Both the position numbers and the translations under genes were made by a program. The notes under the pieces were generated by a model that did not search any database, was not told the DNA's origin, and saw only the letters and a list, made by a program, of their open reading frames with translations. DNA of 5,810 nt from an uncultured Oscillospiraceae bacterium (GTDB lineage Bacteria > Bacillota > Clostridia > Oscillospirales > Ruminococcaceae), in the NCBI GenBank assembly GCA_958403605.1, contig CATXYA010000135.1, forward strand, positions 1 through 5,810, given 5' to 3'. Positions 4,692-5,810 of this stretch are shown here, piece by piece (within the stretch, counting starts at the first letter, position 1; each line of letters opens with the position of its first letter).

Positions 4692-5194
4692 ACGATGACC
4701 GGCACCAGGACCAGCTGCAAAATGATACCGGGCACCGCCGTGGTGAAGGCGCCCGCCACAAAGGCCGCGAGGGGAAACGCCGTGGCGTCCAGCCCTGTCA
4801 GCACAAAGCGGGCCAGGCCCCACACCGCGCGCCCACCCACCATGGCGCAGCCCAGGGCCGCGTAGATGGCGCCGATGCGGTTTTTGATCTTTTTCTGGAA
4901 CAGCGGCCACAAAATGCCCGTCAGCAGGCCGTAGGCCGCCAGCTCAAAGGCCATGGCCACGGCGGTGGGGAACATCGGGGGCATGCCGAACAGCAAGCTG
5001 CGCAGCAGCGGGGCCAGCGCGCCCACGGCCAGGCCCCAAGGGCCGCCGCAGACAAAGCCGCACAGCAGCACGGGCAGGTGCATGGGCGCCAACATATTGC
5101 CGATCTGGGGGATCTGCCCGGTCAAAAAGGGCAGCACCAGGGCCAGGGCCAAAAACAGCGCCGAATAAGTAAGTTGCTTCAAAGAACGGGACAT
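4616..5194 (-). CDS. ECF transporter S component (substrate-binding membrane subunit), substrate unknown
   Basis: A 192-residue integral membrane protein, read leftward, of the PF12822-type S components of energy-coupling factor importers. These capture a micronutrient and dock on the shared EcfA/A'/T module, which is not encoded here. Helix 1 contains SALFLALALVLPFLTG (11-26) with the AxxxA docking motif at A12 and A16. The signature QIPQIGNMLAPMHLPVLLCG (27-46) and LAPLLRSLLFGMPPMFPTAVA (60-80) follow, then further hydrophobic helices at about 81-98, 108-134 and 142-170, about six helices in all. Close relatives are usually labelled only ECF S component; pantothenate-, thiamine-precursor- or nucleoside-type substrates are conceivable. 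The ATG at 5194 has GAGGAGG (5208-5202) 7 bases upstream. After AALSKAG (169-175) the tail NSAPAQTPRERQ looks non-conserved and ends inside a 10-bp tandem duplication. A kinase gene follows, and a leader with an attenuator-like hairpin precedes it. Confidence 0.9.
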   Translation of the reverse strand: MSRSLKQLTYSALFLALALVLPFLTGQIPQIGNMLAPMHLPVLLCGFVCGGPWGLAVGALAPLLRSLLFGMPPMFPTAVAMAFELAAYGLLTGILWPLFQKKIKNRIGAIYAALGCAMVGGRAVWGLARFVLTGLDATAFPLAAFVAGAFTTAVPGIILQLVLVPVIVAALSKAGIPALANSAPAQTPRERQ

Positions 5195-5208
5195 AACATT
5201 TCCTCCTC

Positions 5209-5261
5209 AAAAAAACGGAACGCCGGCGCGCGCCCCTGTTCTCAGAGGCGTGGGCCGGCGT
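5209..5261 (-). terminator. Attenuator-type terminator hairpin in the ECF operon leader
   Basis: On the minus strand ACGCCGGC (5261-5254) pairs with GCCGGCGT (5227-5220), enclosing a second stem CGCCTC/GGGGCG (5250-5245 with 5236-5231, one G-U pair). TCCG and then seven T (5215-5209) follow. The U-tract touches the ribosome site GAGGAGG of the S component. A terminator here, after the operon promoter and before its first gene, is the hallmark of transcription attenuation. The 4-base gap before the U-tract lowers certainty somewhat. Confidence 0.7.
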
Positions 5262-5331
5262 CTTCATGATGCCGAATGTACAGTTTTGCCGGGGATGGGG
5301 CTGCGGGGGACGGCTTCATGCCGCCGCTTTC
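5262..5331 (-). promoter_or_regulatory. Structured leader / candidate riboswitch upstream of the ECF S component
   Basis: The 5' part of the predicted 137-nt leader can form a hairpin CGGC-ATGAA-GCCG closed by GGGA/TCCC, and a second one CGGC-ATCATGAAGAC-GCCG. A longer pairing of CCGGC (5292-5288) with GCCGG (5259-5255) is also possible. The latter two use the 5' arm of the terminator at 5209-5261 and could act as antiterminators. I do not recognise the conserved cores of the TPP, FMN, cobalamin, THF, preQ1 or ZTP riboswitches or a T-box. The ligand or factor is unknown. Confidence 0.45.
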
Positions 5332-5337
5332 CCGAAA

Positions 5338-5366
5338 AATTTATCACATCCGCTCAAAATTGTCAA
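5338..5366 (-). promoter_or_regulatory. Promoter of the ECF S component-kinase operon
   Basis: On the minus strand a perfect TTGACA (5366-5361) is followed after 17 bases by TAAATT (5343-5338), partly overlapped by TGTGATAAA. Transcription should start near 5331, about 137 bases ahead of the S-component ATG. Confidence 0.7.
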
Positions 5367-5372
5367 GCGGCG

Positions 5373-5381
5373 TGGTACAAT
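5373..5381 (+). promoter_or_regulatory. Extended -10 promoter of the small membrane protein gene
   Basis: TGG-TACAAT (5373-5381) is an extended -10 box. The -35 position (about 5353-5358, CTCAAA) is poor. It lies only 7 bases from the -35 box of the oppositely directed ECF operon, so the two promoters should compete for RNA polymerase. Confidence 0.5.
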
Positions 5382-5441
5382 AACCATAAACAGCGGGAGG
5401 GCGCATGACGGCCGCTCCCCAAAAGAAAGAAGGGGAGCTCG

Positions 5442-5702
5442 ATGAAGTGGTTTTTTCTGGCACTGGGCGCGGCACTGTTGGCCGCGGGGCTGGCGCTGCG
5501 CCTGCGCGGCGGGCAGGACCGGGCCGCGCAAAGGCGGTACGGCCTGTGCGCCTATCTCGGTCTGGGCGCGGTGATGCTGGGCGGCGTCCTGCTGCTGGAA
5601 CCGGTGCTGTCGCAGGTCCCCGCCGCTGTGACGTGGGGCGCGGCGTTCGCCGTGTTCCTCCTGGCGGGCGCGCTGCTGCTGCGGCCCCGCAAGGGGGAAT
5701 AG
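5442..5702 (+). CDS. Small membrane protein with three predicted helices, unknown function
   Basis: An 86-residue hydrophobic protein that I cannot assign to a family. Three membrane segments are visible: about 3-21 (WFFLALGAALLAAGLALRL), 34-54 (GLCAYLGLGAVMLGGVLLLE) and 61-80 (VTWGAAFAVFLLAGALLL). A basic loop RLRGGQDRAAQRR (20-32) and a basic tail RPRKGE place both on the cytoplasmic side if the positive-inside rule holds, although three helices cannot put both there without one re-entrant or interfacial segment. The ATG at 5442 follows AAGGGGAG (5430-5437) by 4 bases, a slightly short spacing. The frame is complete. It is divergent from the ECF operon, shares its promoter region, and the putative terminator at the window end follows. 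An accessory role for the transporter is only speculation from position. Confidence 0.75.
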   Translation: MKWFFLALGAALLAAGLALRLRGGQDRAAQRRYGLCAYLGLGAVMLGGVLLLEPVLSQVPAAVTWGAAFAVFLLAGALLLRPRKGE

Positions 5703-5788
5703 AAGGGGGCCGCTCAAAAGGCGCGGTGACGTAAGAAAGCATCGCCCCCGGGAGGGGAATTCCCGCGCACAGCGTCGTCAAGTGCACT

Positions 5789-5810
5789 TGCGGGCCATCG
5801 GCCCGCATTT
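5789..5810 (+). terminator. Probable intrinsic terminator at the window end (truncated)
   Basis: TGCGGGCC (5789-5796) and GGCCCGCA (5800-5807) form a perfect 8-bp stem with the loop ATC, followed by TTT where the window stops. It fits the end of the small membrane protein transcript. The length of the T-run cannot be seen. Bases 5703-5788 hold nothing else recognisable. Confidence 0.55.

Noticed and set aside
4564..4761. Kinase start far upstream, near 4761, within the S-component gene
   Set aside because: That stretch is a Trp/Arg/Pro-rich shadow of the S-component helices; family similarity begins only near 4563.
5238..5246. CTGAGA in the ECF leader as part of a TPP riboswitch
   Set aside because: The other conserved THI-box parts are absent, and the hexamer lies within the terminator hairpin loop region.
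5405..5734. Overlapping plus-strand frame starting MTAAPQKKEGEL, in another frame than the small membrane protein
   Set aside because: It has GGGAGG before its ATG, but after about 15 residues it is an Arg/Gly/Ala shadow. The membrane frame has clean hydrophobic periodicity. A short leader peptide cannot be excluded.
1..5810. Mobile element, phage, CRISPR or RNA gene
   Set aside because: No transposase or integrase motifs, no regularly spaced repeats and no tRNA or rRNA signature seen on either strand.

Overview
The window looks like a chromosomal segment of a GC-rich, low-oxygen gut-type Firmicute, most likely a clostridial relative of the Oscillospiraceae/Ruminococcaceae (Subdoligranulum, Gemmiger, Ruthenibacterium type). 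This is an inference. It rests on strong AGGAGG-type ribosome sites, TTGACA/TATAAT-like promoters with TG-extended -10 boxes, GC-rich third codon positions, and the gene families present: clostridial-type SfsA, a ferredoxin-type aldo/keto reductase and an ECF-transporter S component. There is no rRNA, tRNA, CRISPR array, insertion sequence or phage gene.

Layout. Bases 1-246 (minus) hold the first 82 codons of sfsA, cut by the window edge. A divergent promoter region separates it from an aldo/keto reductase with two C-terminal Fe-S motifs (399-1517, plus). A TetR-family regulator (1584-2132, plus) follows, then an intracellular GH79-like (heparanase/beta-glucuronidase family) glycoside hydrolase (2280-3767, plus). 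Two closely related inverted repeats bracket the hydrolase promoter and its start codon and are good candidates for TetR operators. Two terminators back to back (3775-3818 and 3954-3992) close this block against a minus-strand operon. That operon consists of an ECF S component (5194-4616) and a P-loop kinase of the uridine-kinase-like family (4563-3994), read from a promoter at about 5366. Between promoter and S gene lies a 137-nt structured leader that contains a terminator-like hairpin with a U-tract directly before the ribosome site, so attenuation is likely. A small three-helix membrane protein (5442-5702, plus) diverges from this operon, and the window ends in what looks like its terminator.

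The most unusual spot is the S-component/kinase junction. A 10-bp tandem duplication (4611-4630) lies across the S stop codon. Taking out one copy would join the two genes in one frame through a Gly/Ser/Ala-rich linker, giving a transporter-kinase fusion of about 396 residues. As the sequence stands, the S stop overlaps the start of a 19-codon reading frame, whose stop in turn overlaps the best kinase start (GTGA both times). The leader, the junction and the unknown substrate make the ECF-kinase operon the best candidate here for an undescribed system: regulated uptake of a vitamin- or nucleoside-like compound followed by phosphorylation and trapping.
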